A stretch of DNA of 19,944 nt from Aquifex sp. (GTDB taxonomy: Bacteria > Aquificota > Aquificia > Aquificales > Aquificaceae). The position numbers were made by a program, and so were the translations under genes. The notes below the pieces were generated by a model. It made no database searches, had not been told where the DNA came from, and saw only the letters and a list, made by a program, of their open reading frames with translations. This document shows positions 13,822-19,944 of the stretch, in pieces. Where the stretch lies: assembly GCA_003978875.1 (NCBI GenBank), contig QNXQ01000114.1, positions 1 to 19,944 of the forward strand, in the 5' to 3' direction. The stretch's first letter is position 1. Each line of letters begins with the position of its first letter.

Positions 13822-14676
13822 ATGAATCTTATCTGGCTCCAGAGGCTTACCTGCTCGGGAAATACCCATTCGCTTCTGAGTTCCGAAGATGCAAATTTAG
13901 TTTTTGAAGAGTTTGAAGTTTTGTTTCACCCTTCTTTTTCGGTGGAAAGTGAAGAAGAAGTAATAAAAAAGGTTCTAAAGAAGGGAAAGCTGAACATTCT
14001 GGTTGTAGAAGGAGCCATTAATAAAGAAGATGATATTGTAAAAAAGCTCTGTAAGATAGCAGATTACGTTATTGCTGTTGGAAGTTGTGCAGTTTACGGC
14101 AATCTTCCGGCACTGAAGGATAAAGATGTTTCAGGTCTGCAATTCAGATTCAAGGAAAAGGGTGGCATTCTGGGAAAGAGCTTTATTTCCAGGAAAGGAT
14201 ATCCAGTTATAAATCTATCGGGTTGTCCTGCTAACCCTGAATGGATAACAGGAACTCTTTTAAAAATCAAAAGTAAGAGAAAACTAAATTTAGATGAACT
14301 CGGGAGACCAAAAGAATATTACAACTCCTTGGCTCACTGGGGTTGTTCAAGAAACGAATTCTTCGAATGGAAAGTAGAAGCAAAGAGTTTGGGTAAGGAA
14401 AAGGGATGTCTTTTTTACCACTTCGGATGTAGAGGGCCTCTTACCCACTCCACTTGTAATGTAATTCTGTGGAATGGAGTAAATTCAAAGACAAGGGCAG
14501 GAACTCCTTGCTTTGGCTGTACCGAGTATGACTTTCCAAGGGAAAATCTATGGGAAACAAAACAGTACGCGGGTATCCCTGCTGAACTTCCTTTAGGAGT
14601 ATCTAAAAGGGGATATATTATGGTATCAGGTATGGCTAAAATGTTTGCTCCCGAAAGGTTAAAAAATGAAGATTGA
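13822..14676 (+). CDS. Cytosolic [NiFe] hydrogenase small subunit (group 2-like)
   Basis: This 284-aa protein has no twin-arginine signal and starts six residues before the proximal-cluster motif, so it is cytoplasmic. Iron-sulfur ligands can be placed: proximal C11, C89 (VGSCAVYG) and C135 (LSGCPANP), with N14 where the fourth Cys normally stands (CSGN instead of CxGC); distal H172, C175, C196 and C203; medial C212, C230 and C233 with the C-x17-C-x2-C spacing. It passes electrons between the NiFe site in the large subunit and a soluble partner. It resembles the soluble hydrogenase of Aquifex, thought to feed reductant to CO2 fixation (family knowledge). ATG start, no clear SD, 11 nt after tRNA-Pro; it overlaps the large-subunit gene by 11 nt. 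Confidence 0.92.
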   Translation: MNLIWLQRLTCSGNTHSLLSSEDANLVFEEFEVLFHPSFSVESEEEVIKKVLKKGKLNILVVEGAINKEDDIVKKLCKIADYVIAVGSCAVYGNLPALKDKDVSGLQFRFKEKGGILGKSFISRKGYPVINLSGCPANPEWITGTLLKIKSKRKLNLDELGRPKEYYNSLAHWGCSRNEFFEWKVEAKSLGKEKGCLFYHFGCRGPLTHSTCNVILWNGVNSKTRAGTPCFGCTEYDFPRENLWETKQYAGIPAELPLGVSKRGYIMVSGMAKMFAPERLKNED

Positions 14677-15976
14677 GAAGCAAGTCCTTACACGTGTAGA
14701 AGGAGAAGCCGTTCTTCACTTAGAGTGGGATAAAGGAAAAATAATAGATGCAAAGATAAATATACCTAATACACGCGGTATAGAAAAGGTTTTGGAAGGC
14801 AGACCTTTTATGGATGCTCTTGTGATAAATCCTAGAGTTTGCGGTATATGCGGGCATGCACATCTGATAGCCACTGCAATGGCACTTGAAAAGGTTCTCG
14901 GCATAGAAAGTATTTCCACAAAAGCAAAAATAGTTAGAAGCATTACCCAGCTTACCGAGATGATACAAAATCATATAAAGTGGTTTTATTTCTTTGTGAT
15001 GCCTGATTTTGTGAAAATTAACGAAAACCTCAATGAATACAAATCTTTTAAAGGAGTTCAATGGAGAAAAGCTGTAAGTATTTCTTCGGAAATAGTTAAG
15101 GTAATAGCACTGTTTGCAGGACAATGGCCTCATTCTTCCTACGCAATTCCAGGGGGTATTACTTCAACCTTCGGAGAAAGGGAAGTCTTTAGGGCTAAGA
15201 ACTATATAAAGAAGACAAAGGACTTTTTTCTTAAAGAAGTAGTAGGTATCGACGAAGAAGAATTCTTAAAGTTGAGAAAGAAGGGAAACTTCGGAGAGCT
15301 AAAAGGAGACTTCGGAAGATTCTTGGAATTAGTCTATGAAAACGAAATGCACAATATAGGGAAGGCTTATAACCGTTTCTTAAGCGGTGGTGGTCTATAT
15401 CTTTGTTTGAAACCTTCTTACAAGAAGGGGAAAGGGAGACGTTGTAAGTTCAATGTTGAAGAAGTTAAAGAACTCAATCCGCCGGATTATACAAAAGCCA
15501 GACCTGTAAGGTATAAAGGGCTTCCCTATGAAACCGGCCCTCTTGCAAGACAGCTCCTCTATAAAAATCCTTTTGTAAAGAAACTGTATTCTCTATACGA
15601 GGATAGCTATCTTACACGTGTGTCGGCAAGAGTACTGGAGATTTGGGAACTTCTGAGTCTTATAGAAAAACTTCTTGAAAAACTAATAGAACATCTGGAT
15701 GAAAAATCCTTTGAAGGAGAAATAAATAAACAGGCAAGCGGTCAAGGAGTAAGCTTTATCGAAGCTGCAAGAGGAACTCTTATCCATAAGGTTGTAGTTG
15801 AAAAAGGAAAGATAATGAAATACGAAATTATCACACCATCTCAATGGAATCTTGGACCCAGATGCAATAAATACTTGGGCGTTGCAGAAAAGGCTATTAT
15901 AGGATTAGACAGCGAACTTAAAGCAGAAATGGTTCTAAGGAGCTTTGACTTATGTTCAGTTTGTACAACCCATTAA
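14666..15976 (+). CDS. Cytosolic [NiFe] hydrogenase large subunit, no C-terminal maturation extension
   Basis: This 436-aa catalytic subunit has the L0 motif TRVEGEA (E12), the L1 motif RVCGICGHAH (C59, C62, H66) and the C-terminal motif DLCSVCTTH, giving C430 and C433 as nickel ligands. The protein ends exactly at H436: TAA follows the His codon. Most large subunits carry 10-30 extra residues after this His that a dedicated endopeptidase removes once nickel is inserted; this one is made in the mature form, as known for regulatory (HupV/HoxC) hydrogenases. The usual Pro of D-P-C is Leu here. It pairs with the small subunit encoded just upstream (11-nt overlap). No hyp maturation genes are in the window. 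A convergent gene's stop codon follows with no gap. Confidence 0.94.
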   Translation: MKIEKQVLTRVEGEAVLHLEWDKGKIIDAKINIPNTRGIEKVLEGRPFMDALVINPRVCGICGHAHLIATAMALEKVLGIESISTKAKIVRSITQLTEMIQNHIKWFYFFVMPDFVKINENLNEYKSFKGVQWRKAVSISSEIVKVIALFAGQWPHSSYAIPGGITSTFGEREVFRAKNYIKKTKDFFLKEVVGIDEEEFLKLRKKGNFGELKGDFGRFLELVYENEMHNIGKAYNRFLSGGGLYLCLKPSYKKGKGRRCKFNVEEVKELNPPDYTKARPVRYKGLPYETGPLARQLLYKNPFVKKLYSLYEDSYLTRVSARVLEIWELLSLIEKLLEKLIEHLDEKSFEGEINKQASGQGVSFIEAARGTLIHKVVVEKGKIMKYEIITPSQWNLGPRCNKYLGVAEKAIIGLDSELKAEMVLRSFDLCSVCTTH

Positions 15977-16444
15977 TCACTTGACTACAGTAAGAAAAAT
16001 GGATAATCCATCTCTCTTTATCTTATATTTGGTGAGTTCAAGCTTGTCTCTAAACTGTTTTGGAACTTTCTGGTATATGTCCGAATTTTTGAAAACATCC
16101 AAAATACTAAATTTGAGGTATTCACCTTCCCTTTGAAATCTTCTATCTTTTTCCAAAATATTCAGTCCGTCGGGTGAGAGAATTTTCAAATATATTCCGA
16201 AATCACTTAATTTGTCATCTTCCCTCGAGTTATAAACCTTATTAGTTTCTTCTTTCCCTCTGAACTCAAAGGCTCTACTGAGAAAGAGAATTCGTTTCTT
16301 TCCCTTTATCTTCATAACACCGTCTGTAAACTCAAAGTCCAAGTTTGGAAAAGTTTTCTTAAAATCTTCTGAACTTAAACTAACTTCTACCTCATTGTCT
16401 ATGAGGTTTCCAAAATGAAGCAAATCCTCTATAAATATTCCCAT
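15977..16444 (-). CDS. Hypothetical protein, 155 aa
   Basis: I do not recognise this protein. It is a soluble, charged 155-aa product without signal peptide or membrane segment, with alternating strands and helices (for example DGVMKIKGKKRILFLSRAFEF, shortened here, around residues 41-62) and no Cys or obvious catalytic motif. It starts 5 nt after the pyrC stop on the same strand, so it is very likely cotranscribed with pyrC. Its stop codon directly abuts the hydrogenase large-subunit stop on the other strand, leaving no room for a conventional terminator. Codon choice and Lys/Glu content look like its neighbours, which supports a real gene. A pyrimidine-related role is only a guess from position. 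Confidence 0.7.
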   Translation of the reverse strand: MGIFIEDLLHFGNLIDNEVEVSLSSEDFKKTFPNLDFEFTDGVMKIKGKKRILFLSRAFEFRGKEETNKVYNSREDDKLSDFGIYLKILSPDGLNILEKDRRFQREGEYLKFSILDVFKNSDIYQKVPKQFRDKLELTKYKIKRDGLSIFLTVVK

Positions 16445-16449
16445 AACAC

Positions 16450-17718
16450 TTAATCTTTATACACTACTTTCCCTTCTTTTATGGTATATATCACTTTACC
16501 TTTTAAAGTCCTATTCCACAAGGGAGTATTTTTGCTTTTAGAAAAATTAGTTTCCTCGTTTAAGACCCATTCTCTGCTGGGGTCAAAAATCGTAATATCC
16601 GCGGGTTTGCCGGGTTTTAGACTTCCGAGTTCTAACTTCAAAATTTTTGCAGGATTTATTGTGAAGAGTTCAATTACCCTTTTTAATGGAATTATCCCTT
16701 GTCTGTACAGTTCTAGCGCCATCGGAAGTGCCGTTTGGAGTCCTATTATTCCCGGCGAAGAAAACTCTACGAATTCTTTTTCAAAAGTTTGGTGTGGTGC
16801 GTGGTCTGTGGCAAAACAATCTATAATTCCTTCCCTTATAGCCTCTATCAGGGCTTTTCTATCCTTTTCTTTTCTGAGGGGAGGGTTGACTCTGGCATTT
16901 CCGCCACAGGACAAAATTTCCCTTTCAGTAAAAGCTATATGGTTTGGATTTACCTCACACGTGATACTCACTCCCTTTTCCTTAAAGTACTTTATTAGTT
17001 CTATTCCAAAGCTTGTGCTGACATGCTGTATGTGAATTCTCGCTCCTGTATGATACGCCAATATGCCGTCTCGTGCTATCAGCACCTCCTCTGCTTCCGG
17101 AGGACGTTCCGAAAGACCGAGGAGTGCTGATACCTCACCCTCATTTATAGCTCCGTCAGATAATTTATCGTCCTCACAATGGTCTAAGATAACCGTATCC
17201 AGTTGAGCGGAAAGCTCCATAGCCTTCCTCATTATGTTTGAATCCATAACTGGGCTTCCATCGTCCGTGAAAGCCACGCATCCCGCACTTTTTAGCGTGT
17301 ATAAATCCGATAACTCTTTTCCTTTTCTTCCTTTCGTTATAGTCCCTGCGGGAAGTATCCTGCAAAGACCAACCTTTTTAGCCTTTTCTAAAATGTAATC
17401 AACCACATTGGGACTATCTATGGGCGGATTGGTGTTCGGCATACATACAACCGTTGTAAACCCACCCGCCACGGCACACCTGCTACCGCTGGCAATATCC
17501 TCCTTATAGGTTTGTCCCGGGTCTCTGAAATGAACGTGGATATCGATAAATCCCGGAGAAACAACCAAACCTTCAGCGTCTATGATTTCCGCATCCGGGA
17601 CGAATATACTTTTGTCTATACTCTTTACCTTCCCGTTTTCTATTAATATGTCGTATTTCCCTTCAAGTCCCTGTGAAGGGTCAACCAGGTATCCGTTTTT
17701 TACAATTAGTTTCAGCAT
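16450..17718 (-). CDS. pyrC: Dihydroorotase (type I)
   Basis: This 422-aa amidohydrolase converts N-carbamoyl-L-aspartate and dihydroorotate in de novo pyrimidine synthesis. The zinc motif DIHVHFRDPG gives H61, H63 and substrate-binding R65; MPNTNPP follows; FTDDG places D153 as metal ligand, DHCED gives a ligand His near 180, HIQHVST one near 232, and TDHAPH provides D305, the catalytic Asp. These positions equal those known for A. aeolicus dihydroorotase, in which D153 replaces the usual carboxylated lysine bridge and which is active as a complex with aspartate transcarbamoylase. The C-terminal LKPGKPADITIFDP is typical. It shares a 26-bp divergent promoter region with the 133-aa exported protein, and a 155-aa unknown gene follows. 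Confidence 0.96.
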   Translation of the reverse strand: MLKLIVKNGYLVDPSQGLEGKYDILIENGKVKSIDKSIFVPDAEIIDAEGLVVSPGFIDIHVHFRDPGQTYKEDIASGSRCAVAGGFTTVVCMPNTNPPIDSPNVVDYILEKAKKVGLCRILPAGTITKGRKGKELSDLYTLKSAGCVAFTDDGSPVMDSNIMRKAMELSAQLDTVILDHCEDDKLSDGAINEGEVSALLGLSERPPEAEEVLIARDGILAYHTGARIHIQHVSTSFGIELIKYFKEKGVSITCEVNPNHIAFTEREILSCGGNARVNPPLRKEKDRKALIEAIREGIIDCFATDHAPHQTFEKEFVEFSSPGIIGLQTALPMALELYRQGIIPLKRVIELFTINPAKILKLELGSLKPGKPADITIFDPSREWVLNEETNFSKSKNTPLWNRTLKGKVIYTIKEGKVVYKD

Positions 17719-17744
17719 TTTAAATTTTTATACAATAAAATCTT
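17719..17744. promoter_or_regulatory. 26-bp divergent promoter region, pyrC/ctpA operon
   Basis: The two start codons are separated by only 26 bp of A/T-rich DNA. On the + strand TACAAT at about 17731-17736 could be a -10 element 8 nt before the ATG; on the - strand TATAAA overlaps it. Both -35 regions would lie inside the opposite coding sequence, and both mRNAs would be leaderless or nearly so. Neither start has an SD. Confidence 0.4.
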
Positions 17745-18146
17745 ATGAAGAAATTCCTTTTTAGTACTTTATTGATTCCCGTGCTATCCTTTTCTATGGC
17801 CGAGCCTGCGGGAGCTCCTCCGGAGGTAAAGAATATATCCATAGTAGTGGTAGACAAAGAAGGCAAAAAACACCAATTGAAGAGTCCCACCTGCGAAGGA
17901 TTATCCTACATAAAGGTGAAAAAAGGAGAAGTGGAGTATTCCATATCTCTTACTAACGTAGAGAAATTGGAAATCCTAAACGTTTCAGGAGACAAAGCTA
18001 TAGTCAGAATTAAGTTGAAAGGAGGTAAGGAAGAAGTTTTTGATATATCATCTCACGCTTTCTGTACTGCATTGTCTGACATTGGGAATGCTTCTTTTAC
18101 AATGAAGGACATAAAGGAAATTCTCTTTCAGAGGGAGGGAAGATGA
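17745..18146 (+). CDS. Exported protein of unknown function, 133 aa
   Basis: A signal peptide is clear: MKKF, a hydrophobic core to about residue 17 and a likely cleavage near FSMA-EPA. The mature part of about 114 residues is rich in alternating hydrophobic and charged residues, suggesting a beta-sandwich or barrel-like fold, with two cysteines (C50 and C107) that could form a disulfide. I do not recognise the family. It is the first gene of an operon: its TGA overlaps the ctpA ATG (ATGA), and a GGGAGG SD for ctpA lies in its last codons. The coupling with a periplasmic protease suggests a shared envelope role, either as adaptor or substrate, but that is inference from position. Confidence 0.75.
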   Translation: MKKFLFSTLLIPVLSFSMAEPAGAPPEVKNISIVVVDKEGKKHQLKSPTCEGLSYIKVKKGEVEYSISLTNVEKLEILNVSGDKAIVRIKLKGGKEEVFDISSHAFCTALSDIGNASFTMKDIKEILFQREGR

Positions 18147-19369
18147 AGAAACTTAGTTTTATCCCTGCACTGGTTTTAATGTTTCTGGCAGGATTTTTAT
18201 TGGGACAAAGTACCGATAACGGTAAGGAAGAAGATAGATACTTTTATCTGAGACTTTTTTCCGAAGTTCTGAAAATAGTTGAAAATAACTATGTTGAGCA
18301 GGTACCCATAAAAAAGCTAATATACGGTGCAATAGATGGAATGGTATCTTCCCTTGACCCTTTTTCCGATTTCTTTACACCCGAACAGTACAAGGAATTT
18401 ATGTCAGAGACGGAAGGTGAGTTCGGAGGAGTAGGAATAGAAATAACTATGGAAAATGGAAGACCCGTTGTGGTTTCACCTATTGAAGGAACTCCGGCTT
18501 GGAAAGCAGGTTTAAGACCCGGCGATATAATTATTGCCATAAACGGAGAAGATACCTTCAACATGTCCCTTATGGATGTAGTCAAAAAAATTAGGGGTAA
18601 ACCGGGCACAAAGGTAAAACTCACTATTCTCAGGAAGGGCAAAGGTAAACCTGTTGAGGTTGTTATCGTTCGTGCCCGTATAAAGGTTCCAAGTGTTAAA
18701 TATGTAAATTACAAAGGTATAGGGTACATAAAAATTTCCCAGTTTACCTCAGGAACAGCAAGGAGTCTTGAAAAAGCGATAAAGGATTTGGAGGAGCAAG
18801 GAGTTTACGGATTTATCGTAGACCTTAGGAATAATCCCGGAGGACTTCTTTCCGAAGCAGTGGATGTAGGAGATATATTCATTCCCAAAGGTAAACTCAT
18901 AGTTTATACAAAGGGCAGAAGAGGGGAACTACACAGGTATTTTGCAGAAAAAGAATCTATAACCAAAAACCTTCCTATAGTTCTCTTAGTAAACAAAGGT
19001 TCTGCTAGTGCCTCGGAAATAGTTGCGGGAGCTCTTCAAGATTATCACATAGCTACACTTGTAGGTGAAAAGACTTTCGGTAAGGCTTCGGTTCAAAATC
19101 TAATTCCGCTGGAAGATGGCTCGGCGATAAAACTTACAATTGCTTACTACTATACTCCTAAAGGAAGACTTATACATAAGAAGGGAATAAAGCCTGATGT
19201 GGAAGTTAAAATGGACGAGAAAACCTGGAATAAGCTCTTTGAAACCATAAGAAAATTACGCTTTGAGGGTCGAACGGAAAAGGTTATATTGCTACCCGAT
19301 ATAGATGTTCAGCTGAGAAAAGCCATTGAGATTCTTCAAAGGAAACAGGAACTTAAGAAAGTAGGATGA
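18143..19369 (+). CDS. ctpA: C-terminal processing protease, CtpA/S41 family
   Basis: This 408-aa protein has an N-terminal signal/anchor (residues 5-22), an SDPFSDFFTPEQY region, a PDZ domain (about 92-175, with GVGIEI and PAWKAGLRPGDIIIAINGED) and the S41 peptidase core. The catalytic dyad is S289 (in SASASEI) and K314 (in EKTFGKASVQ), with the 25-residue spacing seen in E. coli Tsp. FIVDLRNNPGG is the conserved oxyanion region. The enzyme trims or degrades envelope proteins from their C-termini in the periplasm. The length fits compact bacterial Ctp proteins. It is translationally coupled to the 133-aa exported protein upstream and overlaps tsaD by 4 nt (ATGA). Confidence 0.96.
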   Translation: MKKLSFIPALVLMFLAGFLLGQSTDNGKEEDRYFYLRLFSEVLKIVENNYVEQVPIKKLIYGAIDGMVSSLDPFSDFFTPEQYKEFMSETEGEFGGVGIEITMENGRPVVVSPIEGTPAWKAGLRPGDIIIAINGEDTFNMSLMDVVKKIRGKPGTKVKLTILRKGKGKPVEVVIVRARIKVPSVKYVNYKGIGYIKISQFTSGTARSLEKAIKDLEEQGVYGFIVDLRNNPGGLLSEAVDVGDIFIPKGKLIVYTKGRRGELHRYFAEKESITKNLPIVLLVNKGSASASEIVAGALQDYHIATLVGEKTFGKASVQNLIPLEDGSAIKLTIAYYYTPKGRLIHKKGIKPDVEVKMDEKTWNKLFETIRKLRFEGRTEKVILLPDIDVQLRKAIEILQRKQELKKVG

Positions 19370-19944
19370 TAACCCTTGCGGTGGAAACTTCCTGCGACGA
19401 AACGGCGCTTGCAATTTACGACGACGAAAAAGGAGTTATAGGGGATATTATTCTATCGCAAGCTGTTGTCCATTCTCCCTTCGGCGGGGTTGTACCTGAG
19501 CTTTCCGCAAGAGAACATACAAGAAACATTGTTCCTTTACTGGATAGACTATTAAAGGAAACTAATTTTGATTTAAAAGACATAGATTTTGTTTCCTTTA
19601 CCTTAACTCCTGGATTAATTCTTTCTTTGGTAGTAGGTGTTGCCTTTGCAAAAGCCATTGCCTACCAGTACAATAAACCTCTGGTTCCCGTACATCACCT
19701 GGAAGGGCATATATACTCCGTCTTTTTGGAACAGAAAGTAGAGTATCCCTTCTTGGCACTGGTAGTTTCAGGGGGACACACTGATTTATACTTGGTGAAA
19801 AATTTTGGGGAATACGAATTTCTTGGTGGAACCTTGGACGATGCTGTAGGAGAATCCTATGACAAAGTGGCCAAGATGCTCGGTCTGGGATATCCCGGAG
19901 GTCCTATAATAGATAAGCTCGCAAGAGAGGGAAAAAAACTTTAT
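19366..19944 (+). CDS. tsaD: tRNA N6-adenosine threonylcarbamoyltransferase TsaD (partial, 3' end beyond window)
   Basis: The first 193 residues of TsaD (Gcp/YgjD) run off the window end in an open frame. The start MITLAVETSCDETA is diagnostic of the family, followed by VPELSAREHTRN, the metal-binding motif HHLEGH (H111 and H115), VSGGHTDL and DDAVGESYDKVAKMLGLGYPGGP. TsaD transfers the threonylcarbamoyl group from TC-AMP to A37 of ANN-reading tRNAs with TsaB and TsaE. The ATG overlaps the ctpA TGA (ATGA) and AGGATG-like purines serve as SD. Coupling to ctpA has no evident functional reason. Confidence 0.96.
   Translation, partial: MITLAVETSCDETALAIYDDEKGVIGDIILSQAVVHSPFGGVVPELSAREHTRNIVPLLDRLLKETNFDLKDIDFVSFTLTPGLILSLVVGVAFAKAIAYQYNKPLVPVHHLEGHIYSVFLEQKVEYPFLALVVSGGHTDLYLVKNFGEYEFLGGTLDDAVGESYDKVAKMLGLGYPGGPIIDKLAREGKKLY

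Noticed and set aside
13687..13869. 60-aa open frame on the - strand
   Set aside because: It is the antisense of the promoter, tRNA-Pro and hydrogenase start; no SD and no family resemblance.
1..19944. CRISPR arrays, insertion sequences, phage genes, rRNA
   Set aside because: No spaced direct repeats, transposase motifs, flanking inverted repeats or rRNA signatures were seen on either strand.

Overview
The window looks like chromosomal DNA from an Aquificales bacterium, probably an Aquifex or close relative. The main reasons are a leucyl-tRNA synthetase gene that stops before the KMSKS half (the split alpha subunit known from Aquifex aeolicus), a type I dihydroorotase whose zinc and active-site residues fall at the A. 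aeolicus numbering (H61, H63, D153, D305), a cytosolic [NiFe] hydrogenase without signal peptide, Lys/Glu-rich thermophile-like proteins and extremely tight gene packing. From memory the LeuRS alpha protein is very similar but not identical to A. aeolicus VF5, so another strain or species is likely. I could not compare genome order.

Layout. 1-1456 (-): 5' part of a cytoplasmic molybdopterin oxidoreductase, SoeA-like. 1457-1597: divergent AT-rich spacer. 1598-3757 (+): GT39-type membrane glycosyltransferase, a small exported PepSY-like protein overlapping its 3' end, and a siroheme synthase (precorrin-2 dehydrogenase type). 11737-3743 (-): a long co-directional cluster, read in order as a NifA-like sigma-54 activator (frameshifted before its HTH), MoeB-type E1 enzyme, Asp/Glu:cation symporter, MutS2, a CcmI-C-terminal-like lipoprotein, an SDR enzyme and FliM; the last four are chained by 4-nt start/stop overlaps. 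11782-13680 (+): LeuRS alpha. 13695-13810 (+): a clear promoter and tRNA-Pro(GGG). 13822-15976 (+): small and large subunits of a group 2-like cytosolic [NiFe] hydrogenase, starting 11 nt after the tRNA CCA. 17718-15977 (-): pyrC and an unknown 155-aa protein. 17745-19944 (+): an exported 133-aa protein, a CtpA-type S41 protease and the start of tsaD, joined by 4-nt overlaps.

Functional picture: hydrogen and sulfur/molybdenum energy metabolism (hydrogenase, SoeA-like enzyme, MoeB, siroheme synthase) is interleaved with housekeeping genes (LeuRS, tRNA, PyrC, TsaD, MutS2), which fits a small chemolithotroph genome where operons mix unrelated functions. I found no mobile element, CRISPR array, rRNA or phage genes. 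The most notable points are the -1 frameshift in the activator gene at a sequence matching a slippery heptamer, a hydrogenase large subunit that already ends at the mature C-terminal His, a small subunit with Asn in place of a proximal-cluster Cys, the split LeuRS, and the tRNA-hydrogenase tandem.
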